A stretch of 64,000 nt of DNA from Lingula anatina. Taxonomy: Eukaryota > Brachiopoda > Lingulata > Lingulida > Lingulidae. Positions 27,901-39,200 of this stretch are shown piece after piece. The stretch spans positions 189,424 to 253,423 of the forward strand of contig NW_019775641.1 of NCBI RefSeq assembly GCF_001039355.2, written 5' to 3'. A program made the translations under genes and the position numbers. Every line of letters begins with the position of its first letter. The first letter of the stretch is position 1. Under the pieces are notes generated by a model that saw only the letters and a list, made by a program, of their open reading frames with translations, did no database searches and was not told where the DNA came from.

Positions 27901-28705
27901 AAACATGTTATGTTAAGGCTATAAGATGATACACTAATTTTTCAAAGCCTTCTGAACAGCATAATATTCCTTTTCATTTATACATTTTTGTACCCATTCA
28001 TTTTTTAGTATCACTCTAACCAAATCTACTTTGCTTCATTTCACAAGTATAGTCTATTGCTGGCATAACACACCATCATTTTAAGAAATGCAATAAGTAT
28101 ATCACAAATACTTACATTTGATGTAAAACATGTGACATGAGCACTCCATCTGTCAGGTCAGTGTTGGGGACATCTATATTAAATGTTCGCACCTGAAAAC
28201 AGGACAGAGACATATCAAGTTATTTTATTAATACAATTATAATAAGCTATTAATTCAAATGTGGCTCGTATGCATGGCAGTATTTCAAAGATCATACATT
28301 GCACTGTGTATAGATCTTTTTTAAAACTATAACCAGACCAGCATAAGTCCATGAGTGGCCAACAACCTCACATAAGTGACATGTTCAATCAATAATAATA
28401 ACAAAATTTATTACTTGTAACTACATCATAAATATAAAATAATTTACGAGAAAATCAAATATATACCCAATGCTTTGAAATGGTACTTTATTTCCAGGAC
28501 GCGTATTGACTTATAAACTGCACCTTGTCACTCTCAACCACTGGCAGAGTGGATATGTAGAAAGTTGGCAAAAGTCGTTTGTAGCACTGGCAATGCAAAT
28601 CGACTTAATTGATATTCGACACACCCCACGTATGTGTCTTCTGGTGGTGACCAAATTTATACTTACCCAAATTGAAAGACTTTCGGATAGATGCTCCTTG
28701 TCCAT
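18965..28705 (-). CDS. HOOK: HOOK microtubule/dynein adaptor: exons 1-9 plus second copy of exons 10-22
   Basis: HOOK proteins join dynein-dynactin to endosomal, centrosomal and aggresomal cargo. Exons 1-9: 28705-28667 (ATG), 28192-28116, 27890-27818, 27591-27541, 27171-27120, 26703-26555, 26203-26144, 25916-25833 and 25632-25538. They encode the N-terminal Hook domain, recognised by [20 protein letters not shown] and [16 protein letters not shown]. Second-copy exons: 23258-23179, 22779-22715, 22539-22456, 22313-22271, 22035-21950, 21631-21467, 21194-21122, 20903-20822, 20499-20359, 20164-19855, 19623-19519, 19392-19321, and 19069 down to the contig edge, where the C terminus is lost. With the last exon at 12469-12609, the 22 exons total 2127 nt, or 708 residues; human HOOK3 is 718. 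An upstream in-frame ATG at 28726 is possible, but 28705 fits the family. Confidence 0.93.
21286..21310. repeat. Poly(A) tract of about 25 bases
   Basis: A homopolymer in a HOOK intron of the second copy. The matching place in the first copy (about 14985) has unrelated short sequence, so it is an allele-specific expansion or a base-calling artefact. Confidence 0.85.
23259..25537 (-). other. HOOK intron 9 (second copy, complete)
   Basis: A 2.3-kb AT-rich intron with a poly-C run near 24318 and (AAT)n near 25171. A possible small inverted-repeat element lies at 25193-25340: AATAATGGGC followed by ATTTCA recurs in inverted form at the right end. No exon is recognised in it. Confidence 0.6.
25193..25340. 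mobile_element. Possible MITE with imperfect terminal inverted repeats
   Basis: The left end AATAATGGGCAAATTTCA and the reverse complement of the right end AATAATGGGCTGATTTCA agree at 16 of 18 positions; weaker matching continues inward. It is about 150 bases, non-coding, in HOOK intron 9. The first copy ends before this point, so no empty site can be checked. Confidence 0.4.
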
Positions 28706-28958
28706 GGTGGAAATTAACAACTCCAATCAATGAACAAAGAGTTTTAATTATAAAAACAGATGTAGTTTTTCCACAGGCAAATTCTTTCAACTGACAGGAA
28801 ATTCACTAAATGTGCTATAGCGCATGTGCAATAGATATCAAGTCGAGACTACACAGTTTCCGGTATTGTTCCTGGAGCCTTTCGTTTTCAATTTCAGAAC
28901 CTTTTGTGTCGCTTCTATTGCCTTTCTACGCAAAGGATAAGTACTTTGGATGGATGCA
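28706..28958. promoter_or_regulatory. Bidirectional promoter between HOOK (-) and RNF170 (+)
   Basis: Only 253 bases separate the HOOK ATG (28705, minus) from the RNF170 ATG (28959, plus), so both 5' UTRs and core promoters must share them. There is no obvious TATA box. Visible motifs are GCGCATGTGC at 28820-28829 (one base from the NRF1 palindrome), TTTCCGGT at 28857-28864 (an ETS core on the minus strand), and AAGATGGCG at 28972-28980 just inside the RNF170 ORF (YY1-like). NRF1, ETS and YY1 sites are typical of TATA-less bidirectional promoters. The region is nearly identical in the second copy (31151-31403). Confidence 0.7.
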
Positions 28959-30270
28959 ATGGCAGATGACGAAGATGGCGTGACTAAAAGCCCCCCTGCC
29001 TTGAATGACAGGGAAACAAATGAAGCAATTGAACACCTTGGGCCGGGCACAATTATTGAAGGCATTGGAGACGATGTTATGATGGGGATGTTTGTGTTCA
29101 TCGCAGTTGTTAGTGTAATTGTCGGCTATGCAATGTACTGGTAAATATGAAACTCCTTCTGTTGTATTCAAATGTCTGTCAGGTTATATCTAAACCAGTT
29201 GTCAATTTTTGAAAAGAAAGTTGTTAAAACAAAGTCACAGTTTTTATTTCTGTTTAGTAGTTGATTTTTATCCATTTCTTTTTCTTTTTTGGTGGGGGGA
29301 GGGGGCAGGGGGATGCACACTTGAAGTGAAAAAGGGGACTATAATATAACATGTCAACATATTAGATAACAAGTAAACTGTCATGTACCAACTCCTTTTG
29401 GTACAAACAATTTGAGGCAGTGGCAACTGTATACTGAGTATAATAAGAACAGAAACACAAAATGAGCAAGAATGTTCATTAGCTTGGTAGTTGGATATAC
29501 ATGAAAATTCTAAAATACAAGCCTAAAAATTTCCGTACCATTAGCTTATGACCAACCTGTTCAAAGGCCTTCTTCAGACCAATGTGAGTAGTTGTTCACA
29601 CTCACTGACTGCTAGGTGGTACTAGTATAGTGGTATGGACATTTTTAGGCTTGTGTTTTAGAATTTCATGTATAGAAACAAAAAAATTAATAAAATGGAA
29701 TATTAAAAGTTTTGATAAATATTAAAGAGACAACAGATATATACCATTAGATACATGCTATTAATCATTTTCTATCTGGTAACAGGTACAGACAGAGAAC
29801 AACAGTAAGACAGACAATTCACCCAGAGAGTCAGCAAAATGTAGAAGATGCCAGACAGAGGATGCAGAGACAAAGGCTACGAGATCAGAACTGGCAAGGG
29901 AGGAGAAGTGCAAATCCTAGGCAAGGAGATATTACCTGTCCTATATGCCTGAATGATGCCAACTATGCAATAGAAACCAACTGTGGACACACATTTTGTG
30001 GTATGGATATTAATAGTGGTGTATTTAGATAATTTCTAATGACACTCAAGTTAGATTAGTATACTTTTTTCAGACATTTCAATGTAAAATTCATCAGTTA
30101 ACAAAATTACACCAAATATTATCATTAAATGCACACATTTAAAGAAACCATTTATTTTATTTTCACAACATTGTTATTTTTACAGGACAGTGCATAATCA
30201 CTTATTGGCGCCATGGTTCATGGCTTGGTGCTGTGAGATGTCCAGTTTGTAGACAACAGGTAACCAAGTC

Positions 30271-30309
<39 letters not shown>

Positions 30310-30707
30310 GTTTTATTGTTGTTGTTTTTTTTTGTAAATATTTAAAGTTAAGTGTCACTGGGAATCTGTGTTAGGATAGATGTCTTCTTGATTTGTCTGA
30401 CTCTATACTTTCATCAGCTTCATTTTCACATGTTACTATTGTAACAGGTATGTCGTCAGAGTTTCTTGTACCTTTAGTAAGAAGTTGTTTTCAGTCTTTA
30501 GCTCTCTACAGCCCTGATCACTTTGCCAGATCTCTGACCTTTGTCCTTAAGAGATGTTTTAATTTCTGAGTCTTGTTACTTCAGGTGACAATATTACTGT
30601 TCTCATTCAGTGAGGCAGAGGTGCATCAGGAGGTAAACGAAGACATAAGGGAAATCACTAGTGAAATTAATTCTTATAATAGAAGATTCTCAGGAGAACC
30701 AAGACCT
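28959..30707 (+). CDS. RNF170: RNF170 RING E3 ligase, first copy (exons 1-4)
   Basis: RNF170 is an ER membrane ubiquitin ligase that, in vertebrates, degrades activated IP3 receptors. Exons are 28959-29140, 29786-30000, 30186-30259 and 30585-30707. The C3HC4 RING is split between exons 2 and 3: CPIC, then CGHTFCGQC, then CPVC. A hydrophobic segment ([20 protein letters not shown], exon 1) is the first membrane span. An ATG at 28950 adds three residues, but the other copy has TTG there, so 28959 is chosen. The last exon is missing because the contig ends at 30766; the complete gene is the second copy. Confidence 0.9.
29462..29685. mobile_element. TIR element (MITE-like) present only in the first RNF170 copy
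   Basis: In RNF170 intron 1, the left repeat starting TATACATGAAAATTCTAAAA (29496) is mirrored by the reverse complement of the right end at 29674, over about 43 bases with few mismatches. The second copy lacks the insert: there GAAACACAAAAATTAATAAA is continuous near 31910. A similar A-rich sequence (AGAAACA) flanks both sides and may be the target duplication. About 30 bases of insert lie outside the left repeat, so the exact ends are uncertain. Confidence 0.65.
30271..30309. repeat. (TTA)n microsatellite
   Basis: TTA/ATT units just after the RNF170 exon 3 donor. The matching tract in the second copy (about 33106-33129) is shorter. Confidence 0.9.
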
Positions 30708-31111
30708 GTAAGTTAATAGACAACAGTCATTTTTATGTTGTCATTTTAACTTTATTATTTTTTTTCNAAAACTATAACCAGACCAGCATAAGTCCATGAG
30801 TGGCCAACAACCTCACATAAGTGACATGTTCAATCAATAATAATAACAAAATTTATTACTTGTAACTACATCATAAATATAAAATAATTTACGAGAAAAT
30901 CAAATATATACCCAATGCTTTGAAATGGTACTTTATTTCCAGGACGCGTATTGACTTATAAACTGCACCTTGTCACTCTCAACCACTGGCAGAGTGGATA
31001 TGTAGAAAGTTGGCAAAAGTCGTTTGTGGCACTGGCAATGCAAATCGACTTAATTGATATTCGACACACCCCACGTATGTGTCTTCTGGTGGTGACCAAA
31101 TTTATACTTAC

Positions 31112-31150
31112 CCAAATTGAAAGACTTTCGGATAGATGCTCCTTGTCCAT
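31112..31150 (-). pseudogene. HOOK: Second copy of HOOK exon 1 (probable allele)
   Basis: The 39-base coding exon 1 of HOOK ([13 protein letters not shown]) and its GTAAGT donor recur here, next to the second copy of the bidirectional promoter. No other HOOK exon follows on this contig because it starts at 30768, inside HOOK intron 1. It is an allelic fragment, not a separate gene. Confidence 0.85.
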
Positions 31151-31403
31151 GGTGGAAATTAAAAACTCCAATCAATGAACAAAGAGTTTTAATTATAAAA
31201 ACAGATGTAGTTTTTCCACAGGCAAATTCTTTCAACTGACAGGAAATTCACTAAATGTGCTATAGCGCATGTGCAATAGATATCAAGTCGAGACTACACA
31301 GTTTCCGGTATTGTTCCTGGAGCCTTTCGTTTTCAATTTCAGAACCTTTTGTGTCGCTTCTATTGCCTTTCTACGCAAAGGATAAGTACTTTGGTTGGAT
31401 GCA

Positions 31404-34071
31404 ATGGCAGATGACGAAGATGGCGTGACTAAAAGCCCCCCTGCCTTGAATGACAGGGAAACAAATGAAGCAATTGAACACCTTGGGCCGGGCACAATCA
31501 TTGAAGGCATTGGAGACGATGTTATGATGGGGATGTTTGTGTTCATCGCAGTTGTTACTGTAATTGTCGGCTATGCAATGTACTGGTAAATATGAAACTC
31601 CTTCTGTTGTGTTCAAATGTTTGTCAGGTTATATATAAACCAGTTGTCAATTTTGGAAAAGAAAGTTGTTAAAACAAACCCATAGTTTTTATTTCTGTTT
31701 AGTAGTTAATTTTTATCCATTTCTTTTTCTTTTTTTTTTTTTTTATTTGGGGGAAGGGGCAGGGGGATGCACACTTGAAGAGAAAAAGGGGACTATAATG
31801 TAACATGTCAACATATTAGATAACAAGTAAACTGCCATGTACCAACTCCTTTTGGTACAAACAATTTGAGGCAGTGGCAACTGTATACTGAGTATAATAA
31901 GAACAGGAAACACAAAAATTAATAAAATGTATAATTAAAAGTTTTGATAAATATTAAAGAGACAACAGATATATACCATTATATGCATGCCTTTAATCAT
32001 TTTCTTTCTGGTAACAGGTACAGACAGAGAACAACAGTAAGACAGACAATTCACCCAGAGAGTCAACAGAATGTAGAAGATGCCAGGCAGAGGATGCAGA
32101 GACAAAGGCTACGAGATCAGAACTGGCAGGGGAGGAGAAGTGCAAATCCTAGGCAAGGAGATATCACCTGTCCTATATGCCTGAATGATGCCAGCTATGC
32201 AATAGAAACCAACTGTGGACACACATTTTGTGGTATGGATATTAGTAGTGGTGTATTTAGACAATTTCTGATGACACTCAGGTTAGATTAGATTAGTATA
32301 CTTTTTTCAGACATTTCATTGTAAAATTCATCAGTTAACAAAATTACACCAAATATTATCAATAAATGCACACATTTAAAGAAACCATTTATTTAATTTT
32401 CAAAACACTGTTATTATGCTGAATGGTTCTGAGGTTGAAATAGTCAGACATTTCAAATTTCTTGGCATACATATATCTAATGATCTTAAATGGCACATTA
32501 ACATAGATGAAATTGTCTGTAAAGTTCAGCAAAGACTTTACTTTCTGCGGCGATTGAGGTCATTCTATGTTACCAAGAACTGCTGGCAAAATTGTACAAG
32601 GCAGTGATTGAGAGTGTACTAACACAATCTTTCACCGTATGGTACAGTAGTGCTACAGCAGAGGACAAGAATTGCCTCAATCGCGTAGTAAAAACTGCCA
32701 GGCGCATTGTAGGTAGGGACTTGCCGTCAATTGAATGTTTGTATATGAGACGGGTGCTCAAGAAAGTGAAGTCAATCACGGGTGACCTTGGTCACCCAGC
32801 GAATAGCCTACTTATGCATATGTCATCAAGCCGACTACGGTCATTAAAAGCAACCTCCACGCGCACTAGTTTTTATCCATCAGCAGTACGTATTTTTAAT
32901 GAACAAAATGTATTTTAATAATTCCATTGTATTACATTTTATCGACAGATCATACCAATTTTCATTTTATACTTATATAAATATGACAATAAATTATTAT
33001 TATTATTATTATTTACAGGACAGTGCATAATCACTTATTGGCGCCATGGTTCATGGCTTGGTGCTGTGAGATGTCCAGTTTGTAGACAGCAGGTAACCAA
33101 GTCTTATTACTATTATTATTATTATTATTGTTTTTCTTGGAATCTGTGTTATGATAGATGTCTTCTTGATTTGTCTGACTCTATATTTTCATCAGCTTCA
33201 ATTTCACGTTTATATTGTAACAGGTATGTCATCAGAGTTTCCTGTACCTTTAGTAAGAAGTTGTTTTCAGTCTTTAGCTCTCTACAACCTCACTTTGATC
33301 ACTTTGCCAGATCTCTGACCTTTGTCCTTAAGAAATGTTTTAATATCTGAGTCTTTTTTTCTTCAGGTGACAATATTACTGTTCTCATTCAGTGAGGCAG
33401 AGGTGCATCAGGAGGTAAACGAAGACATAAGGGAAATCACTAGTGAAATTAATTCTTATAATAGAAGATTCTCAGGAGAACCAAGACCTGTAAGTTAATA
33501 GACAACAGTCATTTTTATGTTGTCATTTTAACTTTATTATTTTTTCTAGTTTTAAATATTATGAAAATTGTATAAAAAGATCTCAGAAAGTAATTTTTTA
33601 CCTTTTATCTAGTTTCAGATGTGGTTTTGTGCATAAATACTCTATTTGCTTTGAATGAATCATGTCCTCTGCTTCCAAACTTTCCTCAAATATTCGCAGT
33701 TTAATATCATCATCAAAACCATATTGAGATTATTGAAAAAAAAAACCAATTTTGTTTGTATTCTTATATTTCAGTTGATGGACTATATCAGAGATCTTCC
33801 AACTCTACTCCGCCATGCATTTTCAGAATTCTTTTCACTTGGAGGACTAGTGTGGATGTTTCGTCTCAGAATATTTCTTGTATTTGTAGCTGCAATTTTG
33901 TATTTTATTTCACCACTGGATATCATACCAGAGTCTGTCTTTGGATTTGTAGGCTTTTTAGATGACTTATTCATAGTTTTGCTACTCATGATCTATATAA
34001 CTGTCATATATAGGAATTTTGTTGAACACAGAGCTCAGCAAGCTCAGGCTCAGCAAGCAAGGTCACAATGA
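31404..34071 (+). CDS. RNF170: RNF170 RING E3 ligase, second copy (complete gene)
   Basis: Exons are 31404-31585, 32018-32232, 33019-33092, 33367-33489 and 33775-34071, totalling 891 nt or 296 residues; human RNF170 is 258. Order: short acidic N terminus, membrane span 1, basic linker, RING (CPIC, CGHTFC, QC, CPVC), coiled segment ([15 protein letters not shown]), then a DUF1232-like C-terminal domain. The last exon has two hydrophobic stretches around [20 protein letters not shown] and [25 protein letters not shown] is the family signature. The tail is a Gln/Ala-rich repeat. A 595-bp LINE fragment sits directly before the exon 3 acceptor at 33018. The upstream ATG of the first copy is TTG here. 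Confidence 0.93.
32416..33010 (+). mobile_element. 5'-truncated non-LTR retrotransposon (LINE) fragment in RNF170 intron 2
   Basis: This insert is absent from the first copy, where GTTATTTTTACAG runs uninterrupted at 30173-30185. It encodes the C-terminal end of a LINE reverse-transcriptase polyprotein: [15 protein letters not shown] in one frame, then [14 protein letters not shown] and [12 protein letters not shown] in the next. The two frames are broken by a single-base frameshift near 32583. It ends after FNEQNVF with an (ATT)n tail and no poly(A), as in L2/CR1-type elements; clade is an inference. GTTATT on the left may be part of the target duplication. Confidence 0.85.
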
Positions 34072-36236
34072 TGCAGCACTGTAAAAGATACATACGCAGG
34101 CTTTATTCTTCAAAATTTTTATTCTATGAGCTCTTGTCTCTGGATGCATATTATTATTAGTAAATGTCACTAGAAACTTCCAAAACACTCGTGCTCTTTG
34201 AAATCACATACTCTTCAGGGTGCCAAAGTTGAAAGTGTAAAATCTAAAGTTAGGTGTTAATCTTTGTAGTCTTACTGAATGTCATTAACTTATTTGGTTA
34301 AAAAAGTAGTTTAGAAAAAATGCTACCATTTTTATTCAAACTGAGGTCTGCACAGTGAAAAAATTAGTTATTAAATAATGATATTGTGCAGCACTGTATT
34401 TTGTCATATATGCCCATGTGCTTGATTTTTCATTGTTAAGTTTACATTAGAAAGATTTTTTATTATTTATAAGTAAACATTTTATTTATTTGTTATAAGT
34501 CTATATTTTTGTTTATTTTATTATTATTATTAATTATTATTTGAATTGTTTCTTCCTGAAATAAAATATGAAATAAATGCAAGTTCAAGTCGATATTTAC
34601 TAGTCAAAGGATAATATAAAAGATGCTGTAAAAATAGTTTAAAACCACCAGAAAAAATTCCCATTGCCTGATCAGACTAATCAGGTTATTTTTATGTTTT
34701 CTTGCCTGACATTGAATCTGTTTGTTTACAAATGAATGTGCTTTATGTATGGCTATTTATCTAAGGTTTTAAGGAATTGCTAAGTGCAATTATTTTTATA
34801 TTCCAAGACCTTAGCCAGGGAAAAATACATCATTGTTTGTCATAATGCTTTTATGCTTGTTTCATCTGAAATATAATCAATTTGAATATATGTATGACAC
34901 TTCATACATAATAAAGAGTTTCTTGTTTTTCTCTTTCAACCTTTAGTCTCTTTAATCATACAAGTAATTCCGAGGAACTTAAAATTTACTGAATAAATCT
35001 ATTGGTCAACACCAGTGTACACAACATTTCACAAACATGCACTGAACTAGTTTTACTGTGGCCGTGGTTTTAATGTTGAGCATAATGTGCATCTTGGAAA
35101 CCTCTGTTGACACTATCTGCTGCATCTCCAAAAAATGACCAAGCCCATGAACAAATACAGATCAAGAAAACTTACCAAGCCATCTTTTGTGAATACTTTG
35201 GGGCCAAAACGAGGGGAGATTTTGGTATATGGTGTGGAAAAGTAATAGTTTTGTAAAATATTGGTAGTTTTGTAAAAAAAAATTATTTTAAAAAATGATA
35301 CGGTTCACATTGCAGTGCGTCTTGGAACCTTGGTTGGAGGCATATATGTAGTATCGACGCAAAGTTTTGTCTTTTTTATTACCTGGAAGAGCGAAGTTTG
35401 AAGATAGTCCCAACTTTTATTCGTTGCTGTGGCAGAAATGTCAAAATGGATTGATCAAGGAGGTACGTGCCATTTTGTAATAATTTTATACATCGTTATA
35501 TGTTGTATATATTAATTTTTAGAATGAAGGAGTTCTCAAATTCAATTGCACCGTCACCAATGTCATTCATGCCATCATGGTGACGTATTTTGATGTCACC
35601 TTCGTCATAACTAAATTTCTTTACTTGTGCTTGTTACTAAGAAAGCAATTCAAGTCTATTAACATCCATTTGTCCACTTTGTTGTCTTAAAAAATGTATC
35701 TTGTACCAGAAAAATAATTGAAGACGTTGCATTAGTGGAATTATAATTAACATTATAACAATGCTGAATGTGATTTTAATAACATAAACAAGCTCTCTCC
35801 AATGATGTATGAACGACGTGAAGTTGATTAATTTCAAAGGTTGCACTGCAGAGAACACTTTAGATCAATATTTAATCACCTGAGACCTGTCTGCAGGCAC
35901 TCCACGTTATCTCACACCACATTCTAATTCATTGATTTCTTATTTCTGATTCAGTATCAAATATTTATAACTAGCAAGCTATAGTGTTGTGGTTTTCAGA
36001 AAGTTGGGCTGTTAACACCATCCTTTGAATTGTTTTTGAAATATTTTTATTGTCAAATTCACAATGTTGTAGGTACGAAAGAAAAAATATAACTGCATGT
36101 ACATGGGCATGGATAAAAAATAAATGTGCATACATTATACATATCATGAATAACTTGATATAAACTGTCAGTAAATACACCATATCTTTCCAATTGTAGA
36201 GAACACTGCAGTTGGGGCCTGTAAGGAAGAAGCAAC
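34072..36236 (+). other. RNF170 3' UTR, intergenic DNA and SSX2IP 5' region
   Basis: No protein-coding exon is seen. AATAAA at 34910-34915 followed by T-rich DNA is a good RNF170 poly(A) signal. A possible non-coding first exon of SSX2IP ends at 35462 (CAAGGAG before GTACGTG), pairing with an acceptor ending TTGTAG at about 36199 just before the coding exon. The SSX2IP promoter would then lie near 35300-35400; this is inference. Confidence 0.45.
34910..34915 (+). terminator. RNF170 polyadenylation signal AATAAA
   Basis: AATAAA is followed within 30 bases by a T-rich stretch (TTTCTTGTTTTTCTCTTTC), the usual arrangement of a cleavage site. Confidence 0.55.
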
Positions 36237-39200
36237 ATGGCAGACTGGACTTCTCTGGGTAGACAGGCGAGCCCAGGGACTCAGGATTTCCTTGCCCTGT
36301 ATGCCAGCAAGTCAAGAACTCCAGCACATCTAATGAATGGCCACCAATCGTCCCCTGATATCCCATTACAAATAGGCATACATGCCAGGTCTGGAGCTTT
36401 GAAAAATGGAGCTGTTTCAACTGGTCCAGCATTTTTTAATGGCAGAGGGGATAAGGTTGATCCTTTTTTGACTCTACCACAGAGGTTTAGCACTAGTGGA
36501 AATGTGGTGTTTTGTGACAGAGATAATGTGGACGACTGCATTTCGTACCTGAATCAGGTAAGTGTTGAGCTGGTTTTGGATATAGTTTGTGACCTAAAGA
36601 GCAATGTATATTGAAATAGGGGGAGATACTGAAACAGTTTATCTGTTTATTTAAAATAATTTTATCAGTTTTTCTTTATAACATGGGAAAAACTTGATTT
36701 CATTTTAATGTAGTCTAAGACCTCGGGTATTTTCATATGAGGACTGTATGCTTTAAAGACTAACATTGCTTTACATTTTGAGCAATTTCTAAATAATATC
36801 CAAATAATGATTCTTTTATAACAGAGTTTATAGATAATCAAGCTACAGTAGATAAATCAAGCTAAGTAAGATAAATCTCTCTTACAAATTTACACCTGAC
36901 TTATTTTGACCTAGGAAAACTATTCTCTCTCCCAAATAGAGCTATGTTCACCCACTAGCATGCATCTCATGTTGCAACATATTTGGTCAACATAGTTCTT
37001 TATGTGCAGGAATCATAAAATTGCAATTGACTAAGCTAAATTTTCATTGATTGTGTTTTGTGGTTATTGGATATGCTTGTGATAGAAAAGTGATAGTCTC
37101 TGAGATATAAAGCAAAAATTAATGTCCATATCAAATGACAATTTTTTATACCTGGGTAAACATGTTTATTTGCTATTACTTTTTATGGGGTAAAAGCAAT
37201 GAGCTGCATGCATGCTGCAGTGAGTTTTTTGGTCTTCCCAAAGCTGTGGTGATAAGGTCTTGACTGAGCCTGAAAGTGAATGCTTTCAGCAAATGATACA
37301 TGTACCCTTGTCCTTGAGTCTTATGATAAGGTTTGAATAACATAATGCCGATCTACATAATGAATGTTACTTGCTGTTTTATCACAGTTTTGCTGTGGTT
37401 TTGAGAATTTAGTTTTTGGACTTCACGTTAACTCTTTTTGTTATGTTCTGTTTTTATGTCAGCATTATCAATAATTTATGGTTTTGTTGTTAAGACATGT
37501 CTAGGAACATTCTAGATTTAGAGTAAGTTCAAAGGCACTCATTCATTCAGCTTGATACTCAAAAAAAGTCTTTGCTGTAGTTTTGGTTACAAGCTTTGTT
37601 TTATTGGTAAAGTGTTACACTTAATGTGCAGCATTCCATTTAAGCTGGCCCACTGTAGTTCATTTGTATGTGGTGTTGTCATGGTAACCCCAAAATATAC
37701 AAAAAAGGAGGACAAGATCTAGTCCACAAATCACACAATGACAGAATGATTATTTTCAACTTGGGGTAAATTGTAGAAGAGCACGATAAACCAACATTTA
37801 AATAAGAAAAGAAGTTTTGAAACTTGAGAGGCCTCCCTGGGTCTTAAACTATTGAATTTAGAACTGTGCTGTTATTGTGAGAATGCCCCTGGGAGTTCAG
37901 GTCAATAGAAGTAAAGCAAAATTTTCTCATTTAAGTGATAAAAGGGGTCATTTGTTAGTTTTTTTTATAAGTAAAGCAAAATAAATATTTTTTGATGTTC
38001 TATATTAAAGAATTTACAGAGTAAAGTAGGTTTAATCCAGGGCATAAAGGAAAACTAAAGAAAAAGATTCTAGTGTGGTTGTATCTATACACGTTAATGT
38101 TTGTTGTCCACTATCTTTGATGAAGTAGAACGTCCATTTCATTTTTGCTTCACGTTTCCTTAGCTTATTACCTCATTGCCCCAATTCTTTTTTTCATTTT
38201 CTGAAATCGAAATATGATTCAAAGCCAAATTGCTTAATTTTATTTATTTTTTTTCATTATTTATTTATTTATTTATTTTTATTTTATTCTATTTTTTTTT
38301 TGTAGATATTTCATCCATTATCTCAAGTGAAAGAATTTCACATAAACCTAGTTTAAACCTAGTCCATAAAAGTAGGCTAAAATGAGGGTAAAACTCAATC
38401 AAAACTAGACAGAATTCCATGTGTCTATAAACAGTACTTTGTGTAGTCTAGGTAACTTTTCCTATATTCTTCAGGAGCTGACAACTCTCGGTTTCCCTTC
38501 CTTATACCATGAAACCTCTGACACGTTTGATATTGTAAGACTGGTGAACAACACATATGAACTGTTGCAACTGCAGCAGAAGAGTTTGAGAGTGAAAGAA
38601 CAGTTAGAGGACAGGTAAAACATTTTTTTAAATTTCTGAATGGGAACTCTTTACATATGACAGAATGGTTAAATATTTCTAAAACAATGTATATTTAAAT
38701 TAAATATGATTATTTAAAATATGCTATAAAAGAATGGGTTTTGATAGAAATCTTAAATACTAAATTCCTGCATTTGTACACATATGTTTGTGTAAATAGC
38801 AGTCTGTCTGACAGTTTGAATATGTTGTTTGCAAAGAAATCCTCATCACCTGGGGTAATGTGTCAATCCACTTGTCTCTAAAACAGAAGATTATGATATC
38901 ATGTCACTTGAAAGAAATATAAAAAACCTTGAATGATTATGCATCAGCAATCTAAAAATCTGAATCTCATCAACACAGCACTGACACATTTCTGAATAAC
39001 AATCAATAAGTTATGTTTTTTGTGTTTTCTTTTTTTTCCAGACAACAGAGGTCAGAGAGTGACCTGTCCCACCTCCAGTCCACCCAGAACAGACTGAAGG
39101 ACTCCCTGGAGCAGTATGAGAGGGAGATCTCCCAGTCCCAGGAGAGGGAGAGACAGCTAGTCAGTAAAAATAAGGTGCTTAGCAAGAAGGTGAAAGCAGA

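Noticed and set aside
32416-32918. LINE open frames as part of RNF170
   Set aside because: They are reverse-transcriptase-like, frameshifted, absent from the other copy and outside the splice sites.
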